Origin: Nematostella vectensis
Taxonomy: Eukaryota; Cnidaria; Anthozoa; Actiniaria; Edwardsiidae
Reading direction: 5' to 3'
Assembly: GCF_932526225.1 (NCBI RefSeq)
Contig: NC_064047.1
Span: forward strand, 10,522,494-10,586,493
Length of the DNA: 64,000 nt
In this document: positions 35,266 through 46,955 of the stretch, piece after piece
How positions within the stretch are numbered: the stretch's first letter is position 1
How the letters are laid out: every line of letters starts with the position of its first letter
Notes under the pieces: model-generated
What the model saw: only the letters and a program-made list of their open reading frames with translations
Told to the model about the DNA's origin: nothing
Databases searched by the model: none
Program-made: the position numbers and the translations under genes

Positions 35266-35420
35266 GGCTGCTAGCATGGAAAATTGTTCGTGTAGATGCC
35301 AACAAATGAATATTGATAACTATTATGCTGTTAAAGTAACGCTGGCTCATAAAAAATCCAATTATTTGATGGCCTATCTCATTATCATCCTTCGGCCTTG
35401 GCCGAGATGTCTCGCACAAC
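35266..35420 (+). repeat. 150-bp dispersed duplicate (copy 1)
   Basis: GCTAGCATGGAAAATTGTTC through GGCCGAGATGTCTCGCA is repeated with about 90% identity at 39029-39180. Both copies keep a short frame beginning [10 protein letters not shown], but each breaks soon after, so coding is doubtful. Downstream, CCACGGGATTAGAT and ATCTAATCCTGTGG (35527-35575) form a hairpin. Confidence 0.75.
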
Positions 35421-36315
35421 ACTTTGCCTGGCGGTCGGCCATGGCAGATGGCAGGTCCTGCTGCGGGATCACCGTGTAATCGTCGGAAGATCAGCTTGCG
35501 AGACCTAATGGTTCGTCGGCTGGGGTTCCACGGGATTAGATACTGGACACTGCTTTCGGGCATCTAATCCTGTGGCCTGTCTACATGTTTAACTAGTTGT
35601 CAATTGAAAATTTTCAACTAAAAAATGCTCGTATAGATAGGCCTCATTCGCTCATTTGCTTCAGTTAATATAGCCTGATTGAGATCATTTGCTTTACTTC
35701 CAGGAAGATTTCTGAATTCTTGTTCCCAGGGCCCCTCTATCGTGCTGATAGCCTTCGACAAAGCGAACGAGGCCCTGGGAATGAGAATGTTCTAGGAAGT
35801 AAAGCGAGCCCGGGGAGGGGACTCCCATTAAAACGACGGGGAAGATCGTCGGCAAAATCAATCACTTTGGGTGTAGTCAACAGGAGTTCCTACACCTAGA
35901 AGATAGCACATTAGGTGTGGTTGAAGCAATTTTTAACTCTAAGCACTAAAAACCAATACGAACGATTTCAATTTTTCTAAAGACGTCACCATCGAGCACA
36001 TCTCCTTTCTGACCATATCCATGACCAGTTGTTATCTGTATGTGAGGATCCACTTGCTAGAGACCCAAGCGGAAAAAAAATTAACACCCCCTAGGATAGC
36101 AGCTAGTTGAATTTTATACCCTAAAAGATAGGACAATCATCCCTTTCTACCCCCACCCCCCTAAGTCAAATAAAGTCAAAGGCTAAATCAAACGTTTTTC
36201 AAATGATCGCCAAAAACGTGCTCGTTCATAAAAAATTTTCAAAACCCAATTTGTTCGACTTTCGCGCACCAAAAAATGTTCGCCGTGATCATCAGACATT
36301 TGGGACGTTAATGCC

Positions 36316-36640
36316 GACGGCAGAAAACAATGGAATTTTATTCAGAATTCAAAAGAAGCACGTGAAAATTCGTTCTGTCTGAGACATTTCAGCCGTTTTC
36401 AGTAACACCACGACGTGAAAATTCCAAATTTCACGGTCAATCAAGGACGCGGACGTTTGCACTGTAAACTCCACTGTTAGCTGATGTAGAAATAATGTCC
36501 TTAAATTATATTTATCTGTCACTGACTATAATGTTTTGCTTATTCCATTGCAATTAAATTATAATTGATCGCCACGCGCGAAAATATATTTTTCGATTGC
36601 GTCATCCTAGCCGTCGTCGTCGTCCTTGCTTTAACACATT
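36316..36640 (+). repeat. dispersed repeat, copy 2 (partner 33826-34150)
   Basis: Same order of motifs as the partner copy, ending CTAGCCGTCGTCGTCGTCC. Identity is patchy, indicating old copies. Confidence 0.55.
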
Positions 36641-38680
36641 GACCCCTCAACCGGCCTGCACCGGCTTCGAGAGGTACCCACAACTCAAAAAATTCATAAA
36701 TGCAAAGTACACATAACAAGATGAAGATACTCAGGCATCAGTCTAAGGGATAAATGGTCTTGAAGATATGCATCCAACCAAGGTGACAGCAACTGCTCTT
36801 AAGCCAAATAAAAACACAGGTTCTTTGACAAATTTCAAATTGAACAAGGCAAGTAAAGCAGAATCACTCCTCTTAACAAAACGCTCAAAATACCCCACTA
36901 GGGAGATAGATCAGCAAACACAACTCAAGCCACAAATAGATACCTTTATTCTGATCCTCCAGATTCATTTCCATGGCCTCAAAACACAATGTCCACTCCT
37001 TGAAGGCTTGTAAAACCACTTAGATGCCTTTACGGAATGCAAAGCATTCTGGGAGATCCAGGGAAAAATTCACAAGGGGAGGGCCAGTCAACACTCATCT
37101 CCCCAAAATCAGATGTTTTTTTTTATAAATCTTTTCACCCCGAACCCAAACAAATCAATTCCAGATCACACAGACCCAGAATAGCAGTGTAAACAATTTT
37201 GAAATCAATTTGGTTTCAGAAAAGACAGCATTTAAGAGAGCTGTGGTGATTCATTAGAAAATCATTTTCTCATCCAGGCAAAGCCAAACAAGAAAAAAAT
37301 CACCATGAATCCACCTTTGCTTGCAAATATCCATAAGCAGAGCACTCAATTATGCCCCAATAGGCTTCATGATGTCCTAGGACACTCTACCAATATGCTC
37401 ATAGCTGTATTTTTGATGAAAAATACAAGCAACCATCACCTTGCGCTCGTATCAGCACAATGACGAGGGATTAAAAGTGGGGACCGCAAAGCACTGTTGG
37501 AAAGCTGGGATACCGCTGACTAGGTGCAGCAGTGTCTGACCTTGACGGGTGTATAAGACTCAGAAGGGGAGGTATCTGATTTCAGTCTGTTTTTTTTTTT
37601 TTTTTTTTTTTTTGTAAATTCAGCTCAAAAGTAGCCAGGAGTGTCCCTATTGAAACGACACTAATTTTTTTATCAACCCATCATGTATATATTAGTTTTA
37701 TCGGTTCGCATTGTGAAAAATCGTAATTTTTGACAAAAGTAAGTATATAGTTCTACAAATAGTCTGGGAGTGTTTCAGCAAATTTTAGCTGAGACCAATA
37801 AATTAATTACTAATTACTAATGCTTTACTGATTATAAAGCATGATAAAAGTCTGCTGGATTATATTGGAAAGGTGTGTCAAACTATAGGAAGCCACCGTG
37901 GGCGATTTAGAGAAGCCTTGAAGCCTATTTTAAGACTAAGTGATGATTGTCTTACTTTGTCATGTGGTCCATGAAATTTGACCCTTCCTCACTCCCATGC
38001 GTCTTCGCGCACCAATAGAATGTCGCCAATGCCCCGTATGTATAAGATAAATATTCTAGGATTCCCCACTTTGTCTCGGATGGCTCTTAAATACGTACAT
38101 AGGCAGAGCCCAATGCCCGGATGTGCCTAATAGCCCGTATGTGCTACGTTTGATGATTGACCACCTCGCTCCCGAAACTCTCCGCGCGCTGTGGAGCATA
38201 CAATTCATTTCTCGTGTGTGACTATATCTCAATATTCGGATGTTCTACCGTTCTCCGCAGGCATCTCAAGTTTTTCGGGTCAGTACGCAGCTCTTACAAG
38301 CTGCAATTTGATTAGGCAAATGAACAATATCCGCACCTCGACACAAAGAACGAGAAGAATAGAGACAAAAGAACTCCTTTGTAGAACACAGATAATAGGA
38401 GACAAAGCAGCTGCGTACTAAGTTTTTCTGGACTTTTTCAGTATTTTTGTGAATTGGGCTTCCTGTGGTATTATCCATACAAGCGAGTAGACTGAGGGCT
38501 AGTTTATCCGGAACCGAAAGTCGGAAGAGAGGAGGGGGAGGCCCGCGCTCTTGCTTGTTCGTGCCACAGGAAGCCCGAAAAAAAGCCCTTTTTCTAGGCC
38601 CAAAACACTCGAGACGTCTGCAGAGGAGGCTAGATCTACACCTAAATTACAGATTCGACCTAATGAATGTTGCTATGTTG

Positions 38681-41600
38681 CTATGTTCCGATGATTGGCT
38701 TTTCCTCATCGTTCCCGTGAGTCTCCGCGCGCTGACAGCACGAGTGCAACTGCAGGTCAGGTGAGCCCTGAGTGATCCCCGCGTACTGATCCTCTGGTTG
38801 AGCCCGCGGTATTCTCGGCTCAGGCTTGGTGTTGTAGATCACGACACCCGAGAACGTTAACACGAACGCCACAAAGTACAACGCTGAGAACTAAAAGAGC
38901 AAACAAATCATGACCAAAAATGTCAGACACGGGCGATGACGACTTACTAAGAAATCACGTAAAAAGTATAACTATGCATTTGAATAGAAGAAATAAGATA
39001 TGTCTAACGCCACTAGATACCGACGAAGAGGCTGCTAGCATGGAAAATTGCTCGTGTAGATGCCAACAAATCAATATTGATAACTATTATGCTGTTCGAA
39101 AGTAACGCTGGCTCATAAAAAATCCAATTGTTTGCTGGCCTATCTATTATCATCCTACGGCCTCGGCCGAGATGTCTCGCAGGCATCTCGAGGCATTAGC
39201 CTAGAAAAGTCTGTTTTTAGCGCTATTCATAATTATTATTATACTTCTTCGTCTGATAACAAGCGCTACCAGCCACCAGGGGTGGATCCAGGATTTCAAA
39301 ATAGGGGGTGGATAATGGTCGAATAGACGGCATATAACTGATCAAGTGGTTCTTGGTAGGTCACTACATAGATCAAATACAATACATCACGCTGAATTGG
39401 ATTTGCGGCGTCAGCAAAGTCAATGAGGCGGACAGTACATCCCGTCCCTGAGCCATTTATTTTCTTCAAACAAAGCGACTTTTCATTTTTTTTTTACTCA
39501 AAAAGAGGGTGGATATCCACCCAACCCCCCCCCCCCCCCTCCTGTATCCGCCCCTGGCCACCTACAGCGCCTCGTTGGAAATTTTACAAGTCTAAGAAAT
39601 CACGTGACTTTTAGGGTGGCAAACTTGTATATTCTTCATGGCTGAATGCCACTATAAATGAAAACCTCGTATAAACGACAACCCTAGCCCTGGTTTAGGT
39701 AAGGGTTAGGGGTTGGGTTGTCATTTATCTGGAGTTGTAGTCTATATGGCCTTCAGCCATGAAGTACATTCCTTCAAACTTGCGCCTTGCCGGCATTTTT
39801 CGGCATAAAATAACAACAAAATATAGCCACTCGTTCAGCATTCAGAAGGGACTATTTTTCTTTGAAATATTTTTTTCGTTGATCTTTGGCATGACCGCCG
39901 CAGCCTTTTCCGTGCCGTTTATTTTTGCGGGAGTTTGCCATTTAAAAAGTCGCTAGCCTATTAGTATCATACCTTATCCTTGAAGAGAAAGAGGCCAAAG
40001 AGCAGCGTGTAGAAGTCGGCGGTGAGGATGGATAAGTTGACCATCGCCGCACTGCTCATCTTCATGAGGTTAGGAATGAGGGCATAGAATAAAAACAGGA
40101 CAACCGCAAAACCGAGGAAATACAACACTAGAAAAAGAAAGAGTACAAGAACTGTTAGGGTTATGGTGCACAAAATGAAAGAGAATGGTGTTATGGTCAG
40201 GCGAAGGAAAAAAAATCAAAACCAAACGGGCTTGTGTTGATCTTACAACATGGACATTGATAAGCCAAAATCCCAAGGGGAGGAGGTTATCCTTTATATT
40301 AACTATACAAGTTTGTGACACCCGACACAAGGCCATTGCAGGGGGTGGGGCACTGGGGGCACGCCCCCGCCCCCGATATTTTAAAAGCTATAAGGAAATG
40401 ACCAGTAGGGACATTGCTGTGCCCCTAATATTTTGTTAATGTTTATGTATTGTGCCCCTCCAATATTTAGAGGCCTGCTAAGGCACTACAATAGGGTGGG
40501 GTTTTGACCTTTCCCATCCAAAAAAGGGTTTAATTTTAAGTTACCTGTCTTAAACTCCCCTTTCACCCTTTCACCCTTCCAAAATCCCATTCCAATAGTT
40601 CATTTCTTTTTCAATTCTTCTATACAGACAGAGGCACACAGACACATAGGGCCATATACTGTAACAGCAAAGATCTCTTAAAGTTTAGAAACAAACAGTT
40701 CACCTGAAACCAAGGCTTTCGATGTATTTATGAGTCCTTAGTGTCAGGTAAAGTGGAATTGCAAAACTAGACTTTTCCTGGTAACTAAAGCCCTGTTCCT
40801 GACTCCCCCTTCCCTTCCCTAGTTCCTTTACTTACCAACATCATAACTCCAGGTTACACCTTCCAGGGCGTGCCTCTCCAAAATAGCACTAGATGATAAG
40901 TAAAAAATATTCAATACAGGGCTTATAGGTTAAAGTTCCATTTATTTGGAGCATTTACTGCTGAATTTTTATTGTGCAAAAAAAAACAACAACACTTAAT
41001 GAGAAACTGTTGTAAATTTCCATCATCATATTCCCTATAAATAAGGTACTTACACTTGTATGCCTGATATCACACTGCCAAACAGTCCAAGCATACCAAG
41101 AAATTCTATCTTGCTGAATTTCTTGACAACAAATTCTTGTGCAACGTTAGACACACCGTATAACACACTGCCAGAGAGCACAAGTATGTCACCTATAACC
41201 TGGTTTGTTCCTGAGAAGAAACCATTATTATGATTAAAAAAGAATAAGAAATATAGAAGATACCATTTTAACCAACTAACATTAACACACTGAAACTGTC
41301 TTTATCATCAACATCAACATCATCATCAACATCACAATCAGCATTATCATAATTGCTATTTTAACATCATTGTGATTACCAACACTACTGTAATTACCAA
41401 TCATAGCCTCTATCAACATCCTCTCCTTTATCAGCATCAATAATCATTGACATCATGATAATCAACATCATCATCATCACCATTATCAGCTTCATGCGCA
41501 GCAAGAAACAACATTATCCAGGGATTTCATTAGGCCCCGGCGACCGGTGGAAGCGCAGGCTATTTTCCGCCGGCTACTTTTATTTAAAATGTAGACTTCA

Positions 41601-44298
41601 GTTTTATTTGAACTAAAAAGATAAAAAAACTTCCACCACCTACTTATCAATCTCCACCGCTTACTTTGAAAGTTAATGAAAGCCCTGTTATCATTATCAT
41701 ATTCACCAACATCATCCTTGTTGTTATCATCATCATCATTGCCACCATCATCATTAATGTCACCATTTTCATCATCCTTATTATTGCCACCATAATCACG
41801 AAGATTGTCCTCATCAAATGAAACATCAGTAACAGCTACCATCGCCGTCATCACCACCATTATCAACATCATCATCAACCTCCTTGTTATCACTTCAATC
41901 ATCATTCTCAACATTGTCCTCATCAGATAAAAACAGTAATTGCCATTTTCATCATCATCATATCACCACCATTATCACCATCATCATCATCATCCTTATC
42001 ATAGCCATCATCATCACTGACATTGTCCTCATCACATGAAACCAGTAATTGCCATCATCATCAGCATCATCATTGTCATCACCACCATTTTCACCATAAT
42101 TGCCATCACCATCATCATCATTATCATCATCATTGTCATCACCACCATTTTTACCATAATTAGCATCGTCATAATCATCATCCTTTTCACTTCCATCATC
42201 ATCCCCATCATTGCCCTGATCAAATGAAACAAGTAATTACCAACATCATCATCAGCATCATCATTGTCATCACCACCATTTTCACCATAATTGCCATCAC
42301 CATCATCATCATTATCATCATCATTGTCATCACCACCATTTTCACGATAATTAGCATCGTTATAATCAACATCCTTATCACTTCCATCATCATCCCCATT
42401 ATTGTCCTCATCACATGACGTCAGTAATAGACCACACTGACCTACCTGGCCCGTAATTCCTGGAACCAAAGTAATCAGCTGTCACCATACATGCAATGCC
42501 GACAAGACAGACTCCAATGCCTCCATAATGAATCCACTTGTATCTCACTTTGAGGAATATAAAGGATAACGCGAGAACAGTGACAAGAGCAAAGCAGTCC
42601 AGGACCTTAGAAAGAAAAACACTGTGAACTTAGGGCACCAATTCAAGATAACCCTTATCAAGCAGCCTTGAGGGTTGCGGCTTAGTAGAGAAACATCACT
42701 TTGAAAACTTTTTCTCAATGACTCTCATCACCTTTTGATCAAAACTTAACCTACCTGAATACTAGTGAGGTTTGTATACTGGTAAGCTTTCACAACTAGA
42801 AAATTTGCTTCCACATCAGTCAGCGCAAGTAAAAAGTACTTCCAGCCTCTCTCCTTTAACACACAAACAAAGTGCCTCCAGTCGTAGACAAGCTGTGAAG
42901 TGAAGGCAAACATAAGGAGAATGTAGTTTAGGAAGCTCTGTGAGGTAGGGGTTTCTATGCCATTTGTCGATGCAAGGAGTTGACTGAAGACGGAGGTGCC
43001 GCACAGACATAATGACATCAGCTGGCCGAAGCAAATTATGAGCAAAGTACGCCTAGAACAGGAAAAGGTTAATTGGTTATTTTCCTCAGACATTTGTTTA
43101 TTTCTGTGCTGTATTAAACAAGGTTACACCATCACAGTTTGATCAAAATATACCTATTTCACACAAGGTTGTCAGTGCAAATGGCAAATGGCGAATGATA
43201 AATGGCTTATGGGGGCTAATTATTCATAAAATTAAAGGTGTCAAATAAAGTCCAATATCAGAGCCAAGAATTTGTAACAATTAATGGGTAATTGTTTTGA
43301 TTTATCAATATTCTTCGAGACACATGGTTACTTTCCATTAGAGGATCTAGGGGGAGGGTTTAGGAGGTTTTAACCTCCGCTATGGGCTGCCATAAAGCCA
43401 TATGTAACAAACAACAAAAAAGCTACGACCCCTAAAGCTACGACCCCCCAAAAATTTTAGTTATTATTATTATTATCTACCGTGTTTCCCAAATGGCTAC
43501 ACAGTGCGAAAGAAAAACTTCTAATAATTTCGCAAAGCTGTTTATATTTTTAGTGGCACTGTGACAGCTAAATGTCAAATCATTTGACAGAGATGAAACC
43601 TGATTGGTTGGAAGGAAATCCGGTAAAATGATGTAAACCTTGATTGGCCCACTTTTTCCGGGCAGTGGAATGGGTTTCTCTGTGATGAAAACTTTCTACA
43701 ACTCGACACAACTAGAACATGAAGCGATTTCCCGTATAAAGTTAGCGGGCAATTAAGATTTTGAAGAAACACCCGAAAATGTTTACCGGGTGACATTCCG
43801 GGTTTCTGAGTTCATTGGGGTTTTAAGAAACGACCACCTGGAAACACAAGTAGTCCTCTATTGCCCAATTAAAAAAAAAGTTGAATAAGCTTATTATCTC
43901 ATAAGGATCACTGATTCCACATGAAACTTCCACGCTGTGGTAGCCATTTGGGAAACAAAGTAGGCTAAATATAACGGCAAAATTTTGGGGGTCGTAGATT
44001 TTGGGGTCGTTGCCTTTAGGGTCGTAGCTTTTGGGGTCACAGGTTTTAGGTTTTAGGTCTTCGTTTTGTAGACACCCGGCGTAGTTCCTAAAGAACAGCC
44101 ATGTGTTTTTTTATTAAACCCAGAACCGGCCTGTCTTCAAATATAATCAAAACCTTCTCTTAATTGGAAAAAAGAAAAAGGAAATTATTTGTTTTTATGA
44201 ATGGAACTCTTGTCATCATACCTGTTTAAAAATCGACTACAACGGTCCAAAATCACAGATCGCTTTTCAACGTCGATTGCTTCATTCTCGTCCGCCAT
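38681..44298 (-). CDS. SLC35F2-like: SLC35F1/F2-type solute carrier
   Basis: Seven exons (minus): 44222-44298, 42755-43052, 42446-42605, 41054-41210, 40836-40888, 39973-40127, 38681-38890. GT-AG throughout with phases matched; 369 aa, close to vertebrate SLC35F1/F2. A short cytoplasmic N-terminus ([20 protein letters not shown]) precedes about ten membrane helices in the DMT/EamA fold. Family-like stretches are [80 protein letters not shown] and [19 protein letters not shown]. The hydrophilic tail ends EEKPIIGT. It is an integral membrane protein of the drug/metabolite transporter superfamily; substrate unknown. It lies head to head with RAB39. F1 versus F2 cannot be settled by eye. Confidence 0.9.
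39029..39180 (+). repeat. 150-bp dispersed duplicate (copy 2)
   Basis: Partner of 35266-35420, located in intron 6 of the SLC35F gene. A three-base change near GCTGTTCGAAAGTAACG breaks the short frame seen in copy 1. Confidence 0.75.
39277..39556. mobile_element. hAT-like MITE, 5-bp duplication GCCAC
   Basis: The left end CAGGGGTGGATCCAGGATTT is inverted at the right end as CTGTATCCGCCCCTG. GCCAC flanks both sides (39272-39276, 39557-39561). A C15 run is at 39525-39539. It has the same termini and duplication length as the element at 23199-23658. It lies in intron 6 of the SLC35F gene. Confidence 0.78.
39585..39950. mobile_element. MITE of the CACGTG-end family with a nested insertion
   Basis: The left end AGAAATCACGTGACTTTTAG with GGTGGCAAACTTG matches the 10600-10885 family. 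The right end AGTTTGCCATTTAAAAAGTC is its inverse. A smaller element splits it between two copies of CAAACTTG (see 39637-39763). Confidence 0.6.
39637..39763. mobile_element. nested hairpin element with telomere-like centre
   Basis: The ends CTTCATGGCTGAATGCCA and TGGCCTTCAGCCATGAAG are inverted. The centre reads GGTTTAGGTAAGGGTTAGGG, similar to TTAGGG telomere repeats. CAAACTTG on the two sides suggests an 8-bp target duplication in the host MITE, allowing a few poorly matched terminal bases. Confidence 0.6.
41290..42035. repeat. interrupted ATC/CAT microsatellite
   Basis: CATCAT-rich low-complexity DNA in intron 3 of the SLC35F gene, broken by a unique stretch at about 41500-41690. Long frames here encode Asp/Asn or Met/Ile runs and are artefacts. 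Confidence 0.85.
42033..42425. repeat. 188-bp tandem repeat (about two copies) of CAT-rich DNA
   Basis: A higher-order unit of about 188 bases, with copies starting near 42037 and 42225. Each contains CATTGTCATCACCACCATTT and ACTTCCATCATCATCCCCAT. Identity between copies is high, about 95% by eye. It lies in intron 3 of the SLC35F gene. Confidence 0.85.
43150..43335. mobile_element. partial copy of the TA-flanked 'ACCTATTTCA' MITE
   Basis: It starts ATACCTATTTCACACAAGGTTGTCAG and keeps ATGGCAAATGGCGAATG and the inverse of the central block (AATTATCCATTAA-like), ending at CATGGTTACTTTC. The right terminus is absent. It lies in intron 1 of the SLC35F gene. Confidence 0.65.
43420..44045. mobile_element. 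foldback element with GGGGTCGTAGCTTT repeats in its arms
   Basis: The left arm AAGCTACGACCCCTAAAGCT ... CCCAAAAATTTTAG ... TTTCCCAAATGGCTAC is inverted at the right as GTAGCCATTTGGGAAAC ... AAAATTTTGGGGGTCGTAG ... AGGGTCGTAGCTTTTGGGG. Arms are about 100-120 bases and the element about 620. It lies in intron 1 of the SLC35F gene and has no transposase frame. Confidence 0.7.
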
Positions 44299-45082
44299 CT
44301 TGGATAAAGTTTATTGTCTGGGATACCTGTGGCTATGAAACGGGCTTCCTGTGTTATATTTATTCTGTTTCACTTTTTTCACTATCCTCATCTCTTTTGT
44401 CACTCTCCCATTCAGTTGAGCGACAAAATACCTAAAGATTGGACTGCCAAAAAAGTCCAAAATGGTTTGATTTTGGGTAAAGGAGAGGGATTTAGCCTCA
44501 TTATGCGTTCCTACGTCACCTGTAGCGGGTCGCGTGAGCCTACGAATATGGTCACGAAGCCCAAATAAGGAATGTTGCCAATGTTGTGACGGAACGATTG
44601 ATCGCGAGGGCTAAGAAAACTACTGCTGTGTCGCACGAGAAAGTAAGTAATACACACGCTATTTAAATCCTATTTTACACCTGAGAAAAATCTAGACAAA
44701 AGGACCAACCCCCTAGATGAATGATGGTTGATGAGGTCAAAGTCTTGTAGACTGCGTGTTTCTACGATACGCGCGATTTTTTTATTTCATTAACGAAGTC
44801 GTATTTTCACACCAAACGATTTTAAAACATACCCAAAACACGCTCTAGTGAGTATCTAATTAAATTCCTTTCTAAATGAATCCACTTTGTATGTATTGTA
44901 TATATTATAATGATTGCATTTTGTTTTATTTTTCACACAGATCTGCCTCGAAGCCCCAAAAACTCACTGGTAAAATTACACTTGAATTCAAAGAATTATA
45001 CAGCCTTTGGGAAGAAAATGCAATTGATAACTCCGATTCGTGTGACCATTCTATAATCATATAACATCTAAACGCCTTCAAG
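44299..45082. promoter_or_regulatory. bidirectional promoter region between SLC35F and RAB39, with RAB39 5' UTR intron
   Basis: The start codons of the two divergent genes are 784 bases apart. A donor (GAGAAA/GTAAGT, exon end 44642) and an acceptor (TTTTTCACACAG/ATC, 44940) suggest a RAB39 5' UTR intron. The shared promoter would then lie within about 44300-44600. No TATA box was identified. Assignment is from position and splice signals only. Confidence 0.45.
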
Positions 45083-46886
45083 ATGGATCCAGCAAGAATG
45101 AAACCCAAATATTTCTACCAATTTAGGATTATTTTAATAGGGGATAGTACAGTTGGGAAATCGTCATTGCTCAGACAATTCACGGAAGGGCAGTTCTTCG
45201 AGAATTCTGATCCAACCGTCGGGGTTGATTTTCATGTACGAGTCCTCGAGCTAAAAGGTGAGATAAATTGCCAGTTTTAGAACTAATTTTGTCAATGAAT
45301 CTATTCTCTACTTTAATATTATTTGGATGTGTTTTTCTTGCTCGTGTTTGCTGCTTCTTGGCACTTCGTGAAAAGTGGGTAATTTGACACCGTTTGTCGT
45401 GCTACACGAAATAGTATAAAATCACGAAATTTGGAACAAGGTAACTTTTTTCTACAGATTCCTTACCAAGGAAATGCAAAGCCTTGTAACCGCCGCCTTT
45501 TTAGCTTAAAGCCAACGTGTCAATTTCATTGTTGGCCTCAGTTTCTTTAATTAAAACTCTCAATAAAATTGTAATGAATTTGCAAATATTGTGCATACGA
45601 ACCACCGATGGCTTTCTGGCAAAGGTTTATCGTGATGTAACCATGCATTTCCATTACGTTTATTAAGTATGTTTGCCACCTGCTACGGAGAAGTACAAGC
45701 AAATAAACGAAGCGTAAATATAAAGAAAGCAAAAGTGCCAGTGAGTGTTTTCGCACTTGATATACCACTCATAACGAACAAAAGAATTTTCATTCTTTTG
45801 GGGCAGATTCTTAAAAAAATTATTGAACCCATAAACCCAGATTTGTCTGGCCTCGAAGTTGATAGTCTTTGAGGACAAATAGTAGCCGTGATTCTTTGCG
45901 TATCTGAAGACAGAAATGGCTTATTTTTCTTGTTTCCGGTTGAAAGCCCCAAAACAATTTGTAACATTTCGGACAATTATTTTACTTAATGTCTTTGAAT
46001 GACTTTCCTTGGTGGCTCACACAATAAAACACAATATAAGTTAAAAAATATGTCGCACTTTTACCTATTGTATTCTAGAAAGCCAAAAGCCAATCTAGCC
46101 ACAGGCAGCCCAAGGCTACTATCAGTAGTTCTAATAAAGGAATGTAAGGAGGAAATTCGATGTTGATGAAAAAATATTTATTTCAATTTTTCTGGATAGA
46201 AAGCTTATGGATAGCAGCTTTGAAACCTGCCAAGAGTTGTGTGTTTCTATAGTGTATATAATAGAACAGAAACAGACAATGGAAGGTCAGCCTCCTCTTC
46301 ATTGTGATGCATTCATTCTTTTAAGACCCCAATGATGAATATGAATTAATTTGATCGATAATATCTTATAGGAGATGTTCGCATAAAGCTCCAAATATGG
46401 GACACAGCAGGCCAAGAGCGCTTCCGTTCAATAACTTATTCATACTATCGAAACACTGTTGGATGTTTGATTATCTATGATATAACCAATCGCGACTCGT
46501 TTGTCAATGTCATGGACTGGTATAAGGAGGCCAAGCAGTGTGTTGAGGAAGCTGAAGTTGTCTTCATGTTAGTTGGACACAAAATTGATAAGGAATCAAA
46601 GAGAGTTGTCTCCACAGAGGAAGGAGAGTGTTTTGCTGAGGCACATAACATGATGTTTATAGAAACTTCAGCCAAAGTTTTATGCAATATTGAGGAGGCT
46701 TTCATTAGTGTTGCCGAAGAAGTTTACAAACGCATGGAAAGAGGAGAATTAGGACTGCGCGATGGCTGGGATGGAATTAAAGCCCTGCCCATGCGACCAC
46801 ATGACATACTGGGCATTAGTCATGCGTTATCAGCCGAAGACTTGATTGAACAGCAGTCGGATTCTAAAAAGTGTTGTTCAGCTTAA
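45083..46886 (+). CDS. RAB39: RAB39-like small GTPase
   Basis: Two exons, 45083-45257 and 46372-46886, phase 1 junction; 229 aa. P-loop GDSTVGKSS (about 20-28), switch I region SDPTVGVDFHVR, switch II WDTAGQERFRSITYSYYRN, G4 motif GHKID in place of NKxD, and G5 ETSAK. The GHKxD form and the GEL-lxGWDGIK segment near the C-terminus are characteristic of RAB39 (and RAB42). The protein ends KKCCSA, with two cysteines for geranylgeranylation but as CCXX rather than the CXC usual in vertebrate RAB39. It is expected to act in vesicle, autophagic and endolysosomal traffic, cycling between GDP and GTP on membranes. It lies divergent to SLC35F. Confidence 0.93.
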
Positions 46887-46955
46887 TATTCAAAGTACTT
46901 ACTTTTGAATCCATTGTATTGTGACGCTGGATTTTTCAAAACATCGATTTGTTTT

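Larger units (their letters stand above)
32943..38680. other. repeat-rich intergenic region
   Basis: No host gene is supported in this 5.7 kb. It contains a TA-flanked MITE (33340-33650), a transposase relic (33668-33850), a two-copy dispersed repeat (33826-34150 and 36316-36640), a foldback at 35066-35168, a duplicated block (35266-35420 and 39029-39180) and a T run of about 29 at 37588-37614. Segment 36650-37560 is moderately complex, A-rich unique-looking sequence with no coding evidence. Confidence 0.5.

Noticed and set aside
35380-35580. Possible structured RNA around GGTTCGTCGGCTGGGGTTCC
   Set aside because: Only one simple hairpin (CCACGGGATTAGAT / ATCTAATCCTGTGG) is visible. No tRNA cloverleaf or known RNA family could be drawn.
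41492-42469. Several Asp/Asn- or Met/Ile-rich frames of 60-145 codons
   Set aside because: They arise from CAT repeats in an SLC35F intron.
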